Source of the DNA: Crocinitomicaceae bacterium
GTDB taxonomy: Bacteria > Bacteroidota > Bacteroidia > Flavobacteriales_D > Crocinitomicaceae
Length of the DNA: 6,762 nucleotides
Assembly: GCA_030833265.1 (NCBI GenBank)
Contig: JAURHO010000088.1
Location: forward strand, 1-6,762
Direction of reading: 5' to 3'
Notes under the pieces: model-generated
Told to the model about the DNA's origin: nothing
The model's input: the letters and a program-made list of their open reading frames with translations, nothing else
Database searches by the model: none
In this document: positions 6,227-6,762 of the stretch, in pieces
Layout: each line of letters starts with the position of its first letter
How positions within the stretch are numbered: the first letter of the stretch is position 1
Program-made: the position numbers and the translations under genes

Positions 6227-6762
6227 ATGCAGCAAAAAAAACGCAAATTACATTGGTACCAAACCCGTCGCGTTCGTCGGGCCACCAAACGCAGCTTAAA
6301 AGTATCTGGTTACCTCCTTACTTTCATTGGCAGCGCCATTGTTTTTTATTTACTGTGCACTTTTCTACTTTCTAGAATTCCGAGCAATGGCAAAATCTAT
6401 AAAAACGCCAGCGTTCACATCTACCTCATGAAATCGGGTGTCCACACCGATTTTGTCCTCCCTGTCAAAAATGAAATCCATGACTGGCGCCAAGAATTTC
6501 CTATTGCCAATACTGACTTCAAAGACAGCAGCAATCAGCTCATTTCAATTGGCTGGGGCGATCAAACTTTTTACATGAACACCCCCACTTGGGCTGACCT
6601 CACCCTTAAAACGGCGCTCACCACCCCTTTTGGTTTGGGCCCTTCAGCAATCCACGCTACCTATTACCGACAGCTCCTAGACGACCGCCCAATTATTGGT
6701 ATAAAAATTACAAAAAGACAATACCAAAAATTGGTGCATTATATTCAGCAAACCTTAGTCTA
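6227..6762 (+). CDS. DUF2459 / TIGR02117-family membrane-anchored protein (5' part)
   Basis: The first 178 codons are present and the frame is still open at the right edge, so the gene is truncated by the window, not broken. The protein starts with a strongly basic cytoplasmic segment: about twelve Lys/Arg residues in the first 25 (MQQKKRK, RRVRR, KRSLK). One transmembrane helix follows (about 29-48, YLLTFIGSAIVFYLLCTFLL), oriented with the basic end inside, and then a domain outside the membrane. Conserved blocks seen there are SGVHTDFVLPV (70-80), IGWGDQTFYMNTPTWADL (108-125) and IHATYY (142-147). I recognise these as the DUF2459/TIGR02117 family, some members of which lie near urease genes in other bacteria. 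No biochemical function is known to me, and no urease gene is visible here. The start is the first ATG after a good promoter; there is no Shine-Dalgarno. Family assignment is from memory of motifs. Confidence 0.8.
   Translation, partial: MQQKKRKLHWYQTRRVRRATKRSLKVSGYLLTFIGSAIVFYLLCTFLLSRIPSNGKIYKNASVHIYLMKSGVHTDFVLPVKNEIHDWRQEFPIANTDFKDSSNQLISIGWGDQTFYMNTPTWADLTLKTALTTPFGLGPSAIHATYYRQLLDDRPIIGIKITKRQYQKLVHYIQQTLV

Noticed and set aside
1..6762. Mobile elements, CRISPR, tRNA, riboswitch, toxin-antitoxin or defence systems
   Set aside because: I saw no terminal inverted repeats, transposase or phage motifs, direct-repeat arrays or tRNA-like folds; every gene matches a known chromosomal family and the spacers are too short.

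Overview
The window looks like ordinary chromosomal core sequence from a member of the Bacteroidota, most likely the Flavobacteriia. The evidence is: start codons without Shine-Dalgarno sequences; exact TAnnTTTG -7 boxes directly in front of genes; a C-terminal processing peptidase and a WGF..H zinc enzyme that look like Bacteroidota versions of their families; a signal peptide ending in LFAQ; and moderately AT-rich DNA with very short intergenic gaps. No genus can be named from this sequence alone.

Layout. Positions 1-257 hold the 3' end of an ABC exporter ATPase (+). After an 89-nt gap containing a perfect 16-bp palindrome comes a small outer-membrane beta-barrel protein (347-1066, +), closed by a strong UUCG-capped intrinsic terminator (1088-1113). 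A Bacteroidota-type -7 box follows almost at once and drives a probably leaderless two-gene unit (+): a ComB-family 2-phosphosulfolactate phosphatase (1139-1861) and, overlapping it by 26 nt, a secreted zinc-dependent phospholipase C / S1-P1 nuclease-like protein (1836-2837). That gene converges on ettA (2834-4516, -), and the two share 4 nt across their stop codons. ettA lies 47 nt downstream of an exported S41 C-terminal processing peptidase (4564-6150, -), and the two are probably cotranscribed. A 76-nt divergent spacer with overlapping opposed promoters separates the peptidase from the 5' part of a DUF2459/TIGR02117-family membrane-anchored protein (6227 to the window end, +).

Functionally this is a mixture of envelope and housekeeping genes: export, an outer-membrane barrel, a periplasmic protease, a secreted metalloenzyme and a ribosome-associated ABC-F ATPase. 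They do not form one obvious pathway. I see no insertion sequence, phage gene, tRNA, rRNA, CRISPR array, toxin-antitoxin pair or defence cassette, and no convincing sign of a new multi-gene system. The points worth a second look are small: the palindrome before the porin-like gene, the leaderless promoter packed against a terminator, the PLC-like metal site of the secreted enzyme, and the orphan ComB homologue. No stretch over 300 bases lacks a gene.
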